64,000 nucleotides of DNA, from contig NC_073746.1 in assembly GCF_029784135.1 (NCBI RefSeq), positions 108,470,661 to 108,534,660 of the forward strand. Direction: 5' to 3'. The first letter of the stretch is position 1. The number at the start of each line of letters is the position of its first letter. Source of the stretch: Toxorhynchites rutilus septentrionalis (Eukaryota > Arthropoda > Insecta > Diptera > Culicidae). The notes below the pieces were generated by a model. The model saw nothing but the letters and a program-made list of their open reading frames with translations, ran no database searches and had not been told where the DNA came from. Positions 1 through 11,694 of this stretch are shown here, in pieces. The position numbers were made by a program, and so were the translations under genes.

Positions 1-1950
1 AACGTACCGAAAATCGGATCGAATCGAAAACAAAAGGGGCTCGCGCTATGCTGGCTGTCACATTCTGACGAAATCCGCTTCCAAACAAGCACGGATGAAT
101 TGACTGTTTGATGGACTCCGGTGCTGACGGCGCTGTGTTGTGGATGTGGTATTTATCTTACGCTGATAAGCTCTCGCTCGCTAGCAGGAGCGGGTCGGAA
201 AATCAATCAACGGAAGCACATCAGACAGCAAACGTGTAGGTACCTACTAGAAACGTGAAGAAGTGCTACGAAGTGTTGTTAGTGTGTTGCTTAGGGAGTT
301 GGTTAAATCAGTTATCGATCACAGGGAGCTCAGTTTTATGTCCTTTTTTATGGAGTCTGCCTCTGAAACTGAGCGCGGAACGGGCCGATGAAACGATAGC
401 TTTATTTACGTTAGATTGTTTGTTAGACTTTCCTGGGTAAGATATAACCCATATACAAAAGTTTCACTCATATAAGTTAGTGAAAAAGAAAGAAAGTTCG
501 TAGTGCTTCTGGGAAACCAATATTGTTAGAGTTACAGTAGCAAGAAAATTGAATTTTCTGGGTTGGAGCATCCGGTTTGTCCACCGGAACGATATTGGAG
601 AACGGGAAAAGTTAGAGGTTCTTCAGAACGGTGAATCAACCGCTGTAGGTGTAGAAAGTCTTCTCGTATGTCCAAATGCACAAGACTTCAATAATCGAAC
701 GACTTAAGGTGAAGGTGGAAGCTAGCCATTGTAGTAGTATAGGTAAACCCTCGTGTAAAAATGGGGTAATAGTGTTTGTGAGAGAAGAGCAAAGCACACG
801 TAAATAGATCAATTCACTTATCAGACTGTGTGGCGCTTCATTGACACGAGTCTTTGAATACATTTGAAAAAAATAAACAAATAACAATTCAATACTAAAG
901 TAAAATGTATGAACGATATGTTCCGATGAACAATTGCAAATATAAATATATATAGAAGGTGCATTTGCATATGATTCTGATTATACGCGAGCGTAACATG
1001 AGCAAATTTATAACACATGCAAATTGGGGCTCTTTTGGTATTAACAAGTTCTTCCGCATAGTAACTCGATGTTGATAATTCCTTAATATTTTCCTTCGTT
1101 GATCGTATTGTTTTCACATATTCACGTTGGAAAGCCTTAACCCTTCTTTTCGTTGGCCGAGGCATTTAGATTGAATTTAATACTTTTCCGTTTACTGTTT
1201 TTGAAAGCATAGGCAGCCGTGGCAGTGTTCCGAGCTCTGCAATACAATTTTCTTACCCAATGTTAAAGTTGCTAAAACTTACATTATAGACCCATTAAAC
1301 GTAAAAATAATAATTGTATTGATATCAACACAATTTTATTCTATTGATTTTCATGACATGGGACGCTATGACTCCGGAATAACATTTTATTGAGTGGTTT
1401 TATAGCTGTTTCGATAATGTTGTTTGGTATCAGTGTCGAAAAAATAACGATGCTTCCACCAATACAAACAGAACCATTGCTGAAGATTGAAAAACGAAAA
1501 TTTAACTTTCAGAGCACTTGCTCGAGTTTTCCGACGTTCTTCACTATACGGTGCGAAAGCAGATGAAAATTTTATATCTTGTGGGTAATCGATTAAAGTT
1601 TGGTTGATATTACTTGATGGGAAGTGTGCAAAAACGATCATTTTCTTCACACTGTTTCGCAAAATTATTGATTTTCGGGCGAGGGGTGAGGGAGGGAGAT
1701 GAAAGAAATGAGCGCCATTGTAGCAACCATTTGTGGCTAGCTTCCACCTTCACCTTAACACTATTTTGTTACTTTTGTTACCCCAAACCTCATTCGTTTT
1801 TCTCTCTCATTCATCTCTCATTCACATATACTCACACAGATAAAATAGCGTACAGTGTTGTGTTCAGAAACACTGACAAAGGGCCTGGCCGGGTATAGAA
1901 GCAAAAAGTGCCCCCAAACCAAATCACCCGTTCTATGGAAAATATTGTAT
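1..1950. other. Unique DNA, possible non-coding 5' exon
   Basis: No recognisable protein is encoded here. The first ~440 bases are GC-richer than what follows and lack obvious transposon sequence. A good splice-donor-like sequence (CTGGGTAAGATAT) sits near 434-446, so 200-440 could be an untranslated 5' exon of a host gene, but this is only inference. A perfect 25-base inverted repeat joins 704-728 and 1734-1758. Open frames on the minus strand at 821-1165 and 1387-1662 show no family I recognise. Confidence 0.25.
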
Positions 1951-1951
1951 A

Positions 1952-2884
1952 GGGTAAGGTAAATGATTTTGGTTTGTCCAGTCGAAAATATGATCATGGT
2001 TTGTCCACTGTTTTGAATGCTCTAGTTCAGCGCACCTGTGTCAAATTAGGTATTCAAATATTTCAAAACATATATATAAAATTGTCTTTTTCATTATTCA
2101 AAGTAGTTTTACAGTACATTTTTACGGATTCACATGTTTTAAAGGATTATAAAATCCACCTTCTATTGGTGTCAATGCGCCCCTCATTTGAGCTAACTTT
2201 CAGTCAATCACCAGATGATCATTTGACACGTGTTCAGACTTTTCTGGATTATAACACTTACAAAAATTGTAAACATCATGCTTGCACACCATTTGTATCA
2301 GATTTACATAGCTGAACCATGTAACTAATGCATTCGATGATCTCAAATCTGATCATGAGTTGTCCGATTCACTAATGTTTTTTTGTCCATATGATTTCTA
2401 TGACAACCGCTTGCCACGCTGCAGTTTGTTTATCGTGTCCTTCGCACATAGCAGAAATAAAGTTTCCCTATAGTGAGTGTGTTGAGGTGAACACTTTTAA
2501 AATACCCAAGAAAATTCAATATTCTGAATATGAAAAAAATATGAATTGACAGTAAACTCAAGCAATGATAAATGCAACATTTACTTTTAAATTCGATTTT
2601 TTTCATTCAAAAAAAAAATCATTTCAAAAACTGGACAAAACATGATCATTTTTCGGACAAACCATGATCAGAGGTGGACAAACCATGATCATAATTTCTC
2701 TTAAAAAACATGAATATTTAAATAATTTCAACGCCTTATGGTAGAATTAGAAACTAGAGACTTAGGACTTTTCAACAAACCCAAACTTGTCTTGATTTTG
2801 TGTGATTTTCATGAAGAAAAATCGATTTGCATTTACTAGTTGCGTAGAAAGACTCTAAATTTGACAAACCAAGATCATTTACCC
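1952..2884. mobile_element. TIR element with GGGTAAATGATC ends, copy 1
   Basis: Non-autonomous DNA transposon candidate. It begins GGGTAAggtaaatgat and ends GATCATTTACCC, so the ends are inverted repeats, and both flanks carry TA. A second copy lies at 61123-62086 with the same internal order, which fixes the boundaries. The motif GGACAAACCATGATCA or close variants occurs several times near both ends, in both orientations, a layout reminiscent of subterminal transposase-binding arrays. No transposase is encoded. Copy 1 has a small insertion just inside its left end. Confidence 0.75.
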
Positions 2885-2924
2885 TACAACACAAGAAATT
2901 TTAACTATTTTTCTTGAACCCCTA

Positions 2925-3136
2925 TAAGGTTCAACATAGGATCTATGGTAAAAAACGTAAATACTGAAATGGTGTATGGTGTATCGAAAGATATCATCAA
3001 AAATTAACGTACTAAAAAGATCTTGAATTTTTTAAGATTTAGAGATTCACTACTACTTTAATTCGTATTTAAATGTGTTTCTACGTCTTTTCTAGATATG
3101 TGTGATTTTTTTGTCAGAATTTTTACAGTGTTGCGC
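2925..3136 (+). repeat. Left arm of a distant inverted repeat
   Basis: The sequence around CATAGGATCTATGGTAAAAA and the stretch AGAGATTCACTACTACTTTAA, TCTAGATATGTGTGATTTTT reappears inverted at about 7395-7690. The two arms enclose a nest of other elements (3510-6908), so this looks like an old inverted-repeat element interrupted by later insertions. Related degenerate blocks continue at 3186-3300 and 4780-5010. Confidence 0.5.
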
Positions 3137-3146
3137 GATACAAAAA

Positions 3147-3184
<38 letters not shown>
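3137..3184. repeat. A-run and (TA)n microsatellite
   Basis: A run of A is followed by about 17 TA dinucleotides. Simple sequence, seen directly. Confidence 0.95.
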
Positions 3185-3186
<2 letters not shown>

Positions 3187-3509
3187 CATTTTGAGACTTA
3201 GTGTTGGTTTCATTTCCATTTAAATATGTTCGTGTGTGAATTTTGATATTTGTGATTTTATTTAAAATTTCGAGAACTGCGCGGCGCGAAAATATCCAAT
3301 AATTTAAAAAAAAATATATTTTTCATTTTCTAATACTTTGTTACTATCCTGAAATCTAGAATTGTATTGTATTCACGTGTTCGTGAAAAGTGCCTCCAAC
3401 TGTTATCACCAGCGCTATGGAAAATGTTGTATAAGGTATCAAATTAGAAAAAATTAGAAAAACTATAAGAGCTGTAGTCAAAAACGTTTTTTTTCACGCC
3501 ATCTATATA

Positions 3510-3834
3510 CACTCGACAAAAAAATTAGAGGAACAGAGCGCGAAGTCGAATATTTTAAGTGATTTTTGACATGCTGTATCTTCGTAAAAAATCAACGCAT
3601 ATCGATGGGAGGCGCATCGTTTTGAAGTTCTGCAAATATCGCAGTTAGTTCTAATGTTTGCAGGCAAAATTTTAGCCTAATTAGAGGAGCATTTGATCGC
3701 AAATCGTACCAGAAGTATAAAATCATACGCGACTCTCAGAATGAACGATTCATAACTTTCGTATTTACAGCAAGTCAAAAATCACTTGAAATTTCCGACT
3801 TCGCATTCTGTTCCTCTAATTTTTTTGTCGAGTG
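3510..3834. mobile_element. Tc1/mariner-type MITE
   Basis: A 325-base element starts CACTCGACAAAAAAATTAG and ends with the reverse complement. The terminal inverted repeats extend imperfectly for about 80 bases. TA flanks both ends, as expected for the Tc1/mariner superfamily. There is no coding capacity. The loop contains a short sequence about half-palindromic around 3655-3700. Confidence 0.85.
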
Positions 3835-3836
3835 TA

Positions 3837-4692
3837 TATATAAAAATGGAATGTTGTCTGTCTGTCTTTCTATCTTTCTGTCTTTCTGTCTGTATGATTC
3901 TTATGGACTCGAAAACTACTGAACCGATCGACTTGAAAATTGGTATGTAAGGGTTTTTGGGGTCGGGGAAGGTTCTTATGATAGCTCGAGATCCCTCCCC
4001 TCTCTCTAAGGGGGGATGCCATACAAATGAAACACAAATTTCTGCATTACTCGAGAATTAATCAAACAAATGAAATGAAATTTGGCATGTGGAAGTTTTT
4101 GGGTGCAATAAATGTTTCTATGGTGGTGAGACACTCCTCCCCCTTCTCTAAGGGGGGAGGAGTGTCTCACAGATGAAACACAAATTTCTGCATTACTCGA
4201 GAACTAATCAACCAAATGGAGTCAAATTTGCACGTGAAGGTTTTAGGGGGCAATAAATGTTTCTATGGTGGTTGGACACTCCCCCCCTTCTCAAAGGGTG
4301 GCCTGCCATACGAATGAAACACAAATTTCTGCATATCTCGAAAACCAATCAAGCAAATGAAGCCAAATTTAACATGTGAAGGTTTTAGGGGGCAAGAAAC
4401 ATTCCTGTGGTGAGTAGACACTCCTCGTCCTCTCCAAGGATTGGTCTACCATATAAATGAAGCATAAATTTCTGCATAACTCAAGAACTAATAAAGAAAA
4501 TGGAATCAAACTTGGCATATAGAGGTTTTAGAGATCGATGAACGATTCTATGGTAGGTCGACACTCCTCCCCCCTCTCTAAAAGGGGGAACAGTTCTACG
4601 ATTGGAACCATGAACGTGCGCCTCGTAAGAAAACATGAATGTGATAACGAATAATAAATTTTGGGCGGGACGAAGTTTGCCGGGTCAGCTAG
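3837..4692 (+). mobile_element. Helitron-like non-autonomous element
   Basis: It starts in TATATAAAAATGGAATG followed by a (TCTG)-rich stretch and ends GCCGGGTCAGCTAG|T. The CTAG terminus fits the CTRR ends of Helitrons. The interior holds four to five copies of a ~120-130 base unit containing ATGAAACACAAATTTCTGCA, TATGGTGG and a C-rich/G-rich inverted pair (CTCCCCC with AAGGGGGG). A second element with the same 3' end lies at 27547-28459. No Rep/helicase is encoded. The Helitron assignment is inference from the ends. Confidence 0.55.
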
Positions 4693-5016
4693 TACTCAAT
4701 AAACATGGAAATGAAAATTCGAGAAAATACTCAAAGTGGTGTACCACGACAAATTATAAAAAAAATTTATAGAAAATAAAATTTTAAAAATCTAAATATT
4801 TTTTTGGTATTTCGAAATTTGTGATTTTTTTTAGATCTATTAAAACATAATTTTTATTTAAATGTACCTGATTTTGATATGTTTTTGTTTTAGAACTTTA
4901 GAGGGTTTGGCGATACAATTTTTGAATAATTTAAAATTTTGGAATTATTAAATTAAGTTTTGAGACACAGTACTGCTTTGAAATGTGTTCATACCTGTTT
5001 TTTTATATTTATCATT

Positions 5017-6908
5017 TTGACGTAGAACTACGTCTTTCATTAAGGGTGCCAAATCAGAAAACAGGTCACGTTTTTATGAAATAAAGTTAACGTTAATAAC
5101 TATTTTTGACGCGAACGGATTTAGTCGATACTAAACGAATCGGAAATTCCCTAAGATTTGTATGATATGCTATATGTTACAATCCCCTGGTGTGTAAGTG
5201 GTTAAAATTCATGAAAACTATAGGCGTTTCTATTTTCCCATACATTTGTTCTGTCCATTTGTGTGCTTTCCCGAACAGAGCTGTCAATAACGAGCAACTT
5301 ATCAACGAGTAACGAAGGGGAAATCGTAAGATTAAAAGTCTCCGTGATCAAAGGAAAAGATGAAGAACGAAGGGGAGTATTTGCCTACAGTATAAACAGT
5401 GGATCTCGCTGAGGCAAACTTTCAGTCTCGTTCTGTTTTCAAAGCAATTAACATCGCTTTTTCTTCCTTGTTTTGCGCCATCAATTGTATTCGTTTCGGA
5501 TTGAGCTGTGGACGCGACCGAATTACTCACTCGCTGATGCCTATGGCATTGCAATCATTGCATCATACTGACGCCATTGCATTAAGTCTGCGCTGCGCAA
5601 TTGTGTGGGGAATCATCAAGCTAGGCTATCGTCGGCTCACGAAGAAAATAAATGTTCTGGAATTTTGTCGGTGATTGGGTTTCGCATGACAGTAGCAAAA
5701 CTCTCTCCACAAAGGATGAGAGGTAAGCTAATTTAGACCGGCAATATTAAGAGAGAGGGCTTCTGTTGAAAAGAGCGCAAAATTGTTTGTGGTGCAAATT
5801 ATGCAGCCGTGATGATGAATATAAACAAGGAGGGGAGATAGGGGAGATTGCATTTGCGCTAATCTTGATCATAATGAAGCAATGCTACTCTTTTCGAGGT
5901 TTTTTGAGATTAACAGAAAGAGTTTATTTCGTTTATTTAGTCACCAAGAAAGTAAATGTCATTCTGGAATGTTTCTACTAAGGATGATAAGTTGCGCTTA
6001 TCTTGAGCACGAAAAAATAATCCACATTTTTCGAGGCCAGTAATATTAACAGAAGCGTTCCTTTTGAGAATAATGCTAAATGATGAGAAGTGTTTATTCT
6101 AGTAGCTTTAAGTCACCAATATATGACTCTGTATGCATGCTATGGCGAACGCTTGTTTGGCGCTAGGTTTACGTTGTACGGACGATGTCTAGAGGTGCGA
6201 TTCCACTGAGACAATACTAAATAGCATGTAGCATGATTTGTGCTCCCGTGGCCGAGTGGTTAGCGTCATAACTAACATGCCGGGTGTTCGGGTTCGATTC
6301 CCGTTCTGATCGGGGGAATTTTTCGTCAAAGAAATTCCTCCGACTTGCACTGTGATCACGCGTATTCTAGAGCTTGCCACTCAGAATGCATTCAAGGCGT
6401 GTTAATTGGCATAGAAATCTCAACTAAGTACTAATAAAAATGACGCAAGTAATACTACGTTGAGACGGCGAAGTTCCTCTAGGAACGTTAGTGCCATTGA
6501 AGAAGAAGAAGATGTAGCATGATATTCGATACATGAAAGTATTGTCATTGTTGTTCTTTCCATGCGATTCCAAAGATGTATTGATGTAGCTATAGGATGT
6601 GGAATAATGGTGCTGGCGCAACAAGTATATAATCGACTGTAGCCGAGTCTATGTTAATTGGCCACCGGGATAGCGGGATAGCGTTCGAGGTAAATTTTTC
6701 ATGCATTGACATGAAACAATTTGCGACATACGATCAGCTAGTGTATCGTTCTGCGAGGGCAAGAATGAATCATCAATCAATTATCACATTCAGGGAGATC
6801 ATACCATTATACTAAACAGTTATTTCTAAAATTTCAGAGTATTATAAAACAATAGCCGAAGTTATAAATATGAGACTTATATAAAATAACAGCGTAGTTC
6901 TACGTCAA
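5017..6908. mobile_element. TTGACGTAGAACTACG-ended element
   Basis: The segment begins TTGACGTAGAACTACG (5017-5032) and ends CGTAGTTCTACGTCAA (6893-6908), a 16-base perfect terminal inverted repeat that is itself partly palindromic. The first ~180 bases recur inverted at 41300-41455. The right end is followed by a GCGGTCGT...ACAACC module that also follows the ends near 12550, 38185 and 38385. A SINE is nested at 6240-6511. The interior frame at 5399-5674 matches nothing I recognise. Confidence 0.6.
6240..6511 (+). mobile_element. tRNA-derived SINE, family 1, full copy
   Basis: The 5' end is tRNA-like, with an A-box-like TGGCCGAGTGG and a B box GGTTCGATTCC. A family-specific body follows and ends in a GAAGAAGAAG tail. 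A perfect 12-base target-site duplication, ATGTAGCATGAT, flanks it at 6226-6237 and 6512-6523. Other copies in the window are at 11598-11694 (part), 16846-16986 (part), 30515-30767 and 35703-35939. Confidence 0.9.
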
Positions 6909-7389
6909 CAATGCGGTCGTATTTTAAACACAACCTCCTATAATTTTTTCCTAATGTATCGAGGATTGAACGTACTATTTTAAGACAATTCCTGAATACA
7001 GCTATAAAAAAATGAATTGAATTTTTCGTTGGGAAAAGTATGTTGATTCAGAAGGGGCATATTTTGAAGGCAATAACATAAATTCAGATGATAAATAAAG
7101 TTCCCGGTATAAATTTGGCAGAATATATTAAATATTTAGTGAACATAGAGTTATGAATTCAAAACTCGAAACATAGAATATTTCCAATTGTGATAGTAGA
7201 GCGGTGAAAATTGTGTGACAATAAACATTCAAAATACCAAATGAAAATAAAAAAAAATAAAAAAACTTATTAGTTATTTTCGTACCACGATGTTCTCGAA
7301 ATATTTTGAAAAAAAGTTCATCAATATCAACACATATAATAATTACGCAAACAAATAAACCTGTAATGGGTCTCGAAATTCTAAAACAA

Positions 7390-7695
7390 TTAAAATTTAG
7401 AAATATATATTTTTTGAACCACGCAACACTGTTAAAATTCTTTAAAAAATCGCACATGTCTAGAAAAGGTGCAGAATAAAATTTAAATATGAATTAGAGT
7501 AGTAGTGAATCTCTTAATCCCCCTAAAAAAATTTAATATTTCAAGAATTTTTGTAGTACTTTTTTTGATGATTTTTTTTTAATAAGATGCACTTTCTGTA
7601 TTTTTTTCAAATTTTTATCTCGAAGCTATCGAGAATGGCGAGCAAACAATTTAAAAATACGATTTTTACCATAGATCCATTGTTGAAGTTCGTTG
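7390..7695 (-). repeat. Right arm of the distant inverted repeat
   Basis: The inverse of 2925-3136: the ACCATAGATCC core, the AGTAGTAGTGAATCTCT stretch and the CACATGTCTAGA stretch occur in reverse order and orientation. Similarity is clear but diverged. Confidence 0.5.
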
Positions 7696-9129
7696 GATTC
7701 AGTTCACGGTGGGTAGACCGTCCATTAATGGTGTAATTACTTTTTTGCAGCAGAAATCATGCTTTCGATTCACTTCATATGGACGTAAAAATCAGATTGT
7801 GTACGCGGGTAACAAGATTCATGTCGGGGGGAGTAGACGTGTGGATTGAAGTGAGGTTGAATGAAGAGGCAGATTTGTATTCATTAACCATGTCGATTAG
7901 AATAGGTATTGACTAGAATATTCATTTTCTAGTCAATTAACATTATGTTGATGGCGATTGTGGAAGTAGTCCTAGTCGAAGCGAAGCTACAAATAGGGGA
8001 GTCAATCTTCATTTTTTATCTTCGAAGATTTCGGGCCCTGATCACAATAGCGTCAAAGTTGCAGTTTTTTGAAAACCGAAAAATCACCCCAAAATCACAT
8101 GAAATCGGAGTTTAAAAAATATTAATCCCAAATGTCTTAAAAATGCATGCAATGTCGAGACGAGGGATAAATAAAAAAGCATTGTATTTGTGGGTTGACT
8201 CCTCTATAGGGGAAGGTGGTCCTGATGATCATGGATCCGCTGATCCGATCATGACCGGTGGTTCAGACTTTTGAAAATGGAAATCCATCAAAGTTTGGAG
8301 ATGTCTGATTGTCAACCCCAGCGGCCATTTTATTTCACGATCTCTGTTTCCGTTTCTGTTTCTGTATCCAAAATGGCATCGGAATACGATACAGGCTGAA
8401 CTCGATTATATTAGGTTATTTTTTTAATTTTTCAAATATGACTTATTTCAAGCGAAAATGAAATGTTTCAATATTATAGTGAAAGTTAGTTGGATATTAT
8501 GAGTACAGTGAAGTAAAAACTGTTGTGTTGATTCACTAGGAACTGTTTAAAATAATATTGCAGCGAAACTAAAAAAGATAGGAATTGAGTGTCAAAGAAC
8601 AAATTGTAGAGCTCTGTAATTTGGTTGATAGAAACCATCAAGTTTATTATATATTTTTGGATAAAATTAACAATAACACATTAAAAACCAGTAACTTTTA
8701 AGGTTTTCTCTTCGAAAATGTTACTTCAATTCACTAATTTGATTTCACAACAATATCTTGTATTAAATTTCCTCATCTTCCAAATGTTAGTGACAAAATT
8801 CTCCCATGTAACGTGATTTTCGAATTAGGGTCAGTTTAAGGCGAACGAGTCCGAAACAGAGAAAAAGTTCAATAACTATGTCATTGTTGAAATTCCAACA
8901 TGTACGTAGAAGGACTTTTTTCACCAAATATGATCCTCTATCACCTCCTGAAAGATTTTTTTTTATGTGAGAGAGGTATTTTATGACTTTAATGGTATGA
9001 ATAAAAATTAGATCCCTACAAATTGACCTGTACTTTATCGAGTCATTGTGCTCTCCGAATGAATCAAACATAAATCCTGTAAACGGCTGTAATTTCTTTA
9101 AGTGTTACAGAGTAATTTCAGTACTCCCA
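7696..9129. other. Unique AT-rich DNA, nothing recognised
   Basis: No protein family, RNA or clear element seen. A short 13-base palindromic pair, TTGACTAGAATA / CTAGTCAA, lies near 7908-7938. Open frames are short and unsupported. Confidence 0.4.
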
Positions 9130-9587
9130 ATTGGCGATCTAACGTACAAATCTACACCTAGGCGGCGCTGCGGTGAAAGTGATGATGGTTTTAAATTTTG
9201 CCATGTGAGCTTATGGAAGGTTTGTAGTTCTATTTCCATAAATTACAATGTTATAATCATAAAAGATTATTTGATTGCGATAAGTTTGTAACAAATTTAA
9301 TTCTGCACAATTTTATATATAACATGTTATTTATTTACCTCTTTCAGTAGTGAATACTATAAAAATGTTGACAATGGTTGAATTAAAGAAGGAAATTAGA
9401 GAGCACAATCAAACACAAGTAGAAAAATGCACGATTTCTGCATGTGAGAACTACCTTGGAAAGCCCGGAAGTAAAATACACGTGTTTTGTTTTTTGAGTT
9501 TTAGGTTACATTAGCATCATTTTCTTAGTTCAAAAACAAAATCCAGATGTCTCACCGATCGTTTACGTTTTGCGTTAGATCGCCAAT
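9130..9587. mobile_element. Possible MITE
   Basis: The 15-base sequence ATTGGCGATCTAACG at 9130-9144 recurs exactly inverted at 9573-9587. The spacing (458 bases) and lack of coding capacity suit a MITE. I see no convincing target-site duplication and no second copy in this window. Confidence 0.35.
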
Positions 9588-10276
9588 ATATACACTTTTT
9601 CAGCACCCTAAATAGTTGAATTATTTCCATTCATTTGTTCTGCCGATTTGTGTGCTAACCCTACCCGTATTTCGAATGCTTATAACTCGAACATTTCTTA
9701 ACAGATCGGAAAGATGTTTGCATCAATCGATAGGAAATATTTCTACGCGTCTATCACAATTAATAAAATATTATTTTTCATGAGATGAACATTTGAATAA
9801 CAGTAAAATGTCAAGCGTTACGCCATAACTGCCAAGTTTTGATTGGCCCGATTTACGGTTTCCCCAACACAGACCTCAACATCGATGTACCTGTGGAAAT
9901 ACGCTTTGCATGCAAGTCGGGGGTATTTTTGTTCCCACCGAGCAGTGTTTCCCTAACACGAACTTCAAAATCAATGTGCCTGGGGAATCAGAGCTGCAAT
10001 CCATCACCGTCAATGTCACAAAAAAGCTGACCATAGTCACTCAATTCCTCTCACTGCTCGTGAGATCCAAATATTCAGTAGTGATACTCACTCTTTTGTG
10101 TCTGACACCTAACCAAATGACGGTTGGTTCCAATGCCTCTCACTGCCGATCGCTCTGTTTACAACTTTACGTTACGAGAGCGGTGGTTGTGGCGTGTGAT
10201 GGTAGTAGAAATGTGAGTGATCAGATAGTTCGAATCATTTTTGACAATCGCGACGGTTGTTTAAATTATTTTGTTG

Positions 10277-10432
10277 GAGGCGATCTGGCGTAGTGGTAAC
10301 ATCCATGCCTCTCACGCTGAAGGTCACGAGTTCAATTCTCACTCCCGACATTCTTCCAAAAATGGAAGTAAAAGTGACGAACCAGCCATATGAGTTGAAA
10401 ATCACTATAATACAGATAAAAAAAATAGTTTG
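10277..10432 (+). mobile_element. tRNA-derived SINE, family 2
   Basis: It starts GGCGATCTGGCGTAGTGG, with an A-box-like TGGCGTAGTGG and a B-box-like GAGTTCAATTCTC, then a short body ending in an A-rich tail. The sequence is distinct from SINE family 1. A second copy lies at 60716-60870 on the minus strand. Flanking TTTGTTG at both ends may be the target-site duplication. Confidence 0.7.
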
Positions 10433-10435
10433 TTG

Positions 10436-10463
10436 AAGTAGAAGTTGTTGTTGTTGTTGTTAG
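10436..10463. repeat. (GTT)n microsatellite
   Basis: Five consecutive GTT triplets lie directly downstream of the SINE tail. Confidence 0.9.
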
Positions 10464-10873
10464 AGATGTCTAAATTTTTCGTTTATTCGATTATCGATTG
10501 ATCGTGGGGCCAATATTCGATTCATTCGAACAATTGTCTTTCAGAATTCGATTAACCGAACGAATATTTATTTCTTGTAGTCAAAATGAACAGACATTTA
10601 TAATAAAAAAGGTTATGGTGTCGTAATTTTAAAAGTTACATTAAATATAATTTTAAAATAAACATGGTGCAGCATAATGGTTTTTGAATAAAATGGTATA
10701 TAAGTATATTGATAAATTTACCATTTCATAATTACGATCCGATTGAAAACCGACAAGGCGTTTTTTTAGAGTTAATCATTACCAGAACTATTGAAGTTTA
10801 GTTAATAAACATGAGATGAACACGAAAATTTTATTTTTTCATAAAACAAAAGAAAATTGCGATCTCAAAGAAT

Positions 10874-11270
10874 GGCTCAAAAATCATCCACTTCCATTGA
10901 GGCTTTATTGAGAAACTTCTTATACAGTGCCACAAACTGCGCCAAATCCGACACGACCACCCTGTTATATATCCCGGCAACCGATGAATTCAACTCGATG
11001 TGGTAATTACTGCTGATGGTCCTGATTTCCACCTTCCGGTTCGAGGGCGTTGTGAAGTTCATTATCTCATTGCGTTAGCCGTTCCGCGCCCGGTTGGTAA
11101 AGTTTCCGCAGCAGACACATGATGCGAGTTTTCTTACTGGCCTGGAAGGACCGTAAAACATGAGGGAAATCTCTCTGGGAGCAAATATTAATCAGAAACG
11201 TAACTTGCGTTTTGTGGTAGTCCAGTTTGGACAGCTGGCGCGGTCGGTAGCGGTCAACCCAGAGAGCCAT
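10874..11270 (-). pseudogene. RFC3: RFC3 pseudogene, N-terminus joined to C-terminus
   Basis: RFC3 is a subunit of the replication factor C clamp loader, which loads PCNA on DNA in the nucleus. Reading leftward from 11270, the peptide starts MALWVDRYRP, followed by an LDYH motif, a DFPH motif, a damaged Walker A region that becomes YGPS-like only after a frame change, then KKTRIMCLLR. A stop and frame change follow. The next frame gives FTTPSNRKVEI, ISSNYHIEL, GIYNRVVVSDL and then directly AQFVALYKKFL, which resembles the RFC3 C-terminus, ending in a stop. About 230 internal codons are absent. No intron is seen in the retained part, and an AATAAA-like signal follows the stop. It is broken by at least two frameshifts, so it is a dead copy. 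It may be retroposed. It lies inside a hAT element. Confidence 0.85.
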
Positions 11271-11597
11271 TGTACACAAAAATATTTAATGTATAATGTA
11301 TACAAAAATACTTGGTGACTTGTTGTTTTCGTGTTGGCCTTTATCAGAATAAATGTCATCACCTCCAGAGATGCCAGATATTTTTGTAACCGCGAGAATA
11401 ACAAAGTAATGTATGAAAAAAGGGGTGTTAGCGCAGGGAATCAAGTCATAAAGAGAAGAAATACCATATCCCAGCAGTCTGCAACAGGTTAGACAGGATT
11501 GTTTTGAATCAACTGCGAACATGTCTACAAATTTAGCATCCTTGCAATGATGAGAAACAAATTTGGTAAAAAAAATCGAAGTCGAACGGGTTTCAAA

Positions 11598-11694
11598 ATA
11601 AGTACTAAGTACTAATACGAATGACATGTGTAATACTACGTAGAGTCGGCGAAGTGCCACTAAAAAGTTAAGGCCATTTGAAAAGATGAAAAGA
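11598..11694 (+). mobile_element. SINE family 1, 3' fragment
   Basis: AAGTACTAATACGAATGAC...TAATACTACGTAGAGTCGGCGAAG matches the 3' body of the full SINE at 6240 with divergence. The tRNA-like head is missing. Confidence 0.65.

Noticed and set aside
255..440. 61-codon frame near the left edge
   Set aside because: It lacks a proper ATG (starts at GTG), has no recognisable motifs, and overlaps a splice-donor-like site. Better seen as non-coding.
1974..2315. 113-codon frame inside the TIR element
   Set aside because: Not kept open in the second copy at 61123-62086, so it is not a conserved coding region.
3837..4692. CRISPR-like array of regular repeats
   Set aside because: Units are long (~120-130 bases), diverged and lack distinct spacers. 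Eukaryotic context and the CTAG end point to a Helitron-like element.
6241..6310. Possible functional tRNA-Ser-like gene
   Set aside because: The tRNA-like A and B boxes belong to a SINE head with target duplications. The cloverleaf is not complete and the body continues past the tRNA region. The same holds for 10277, 30515, 35870 and 60820.
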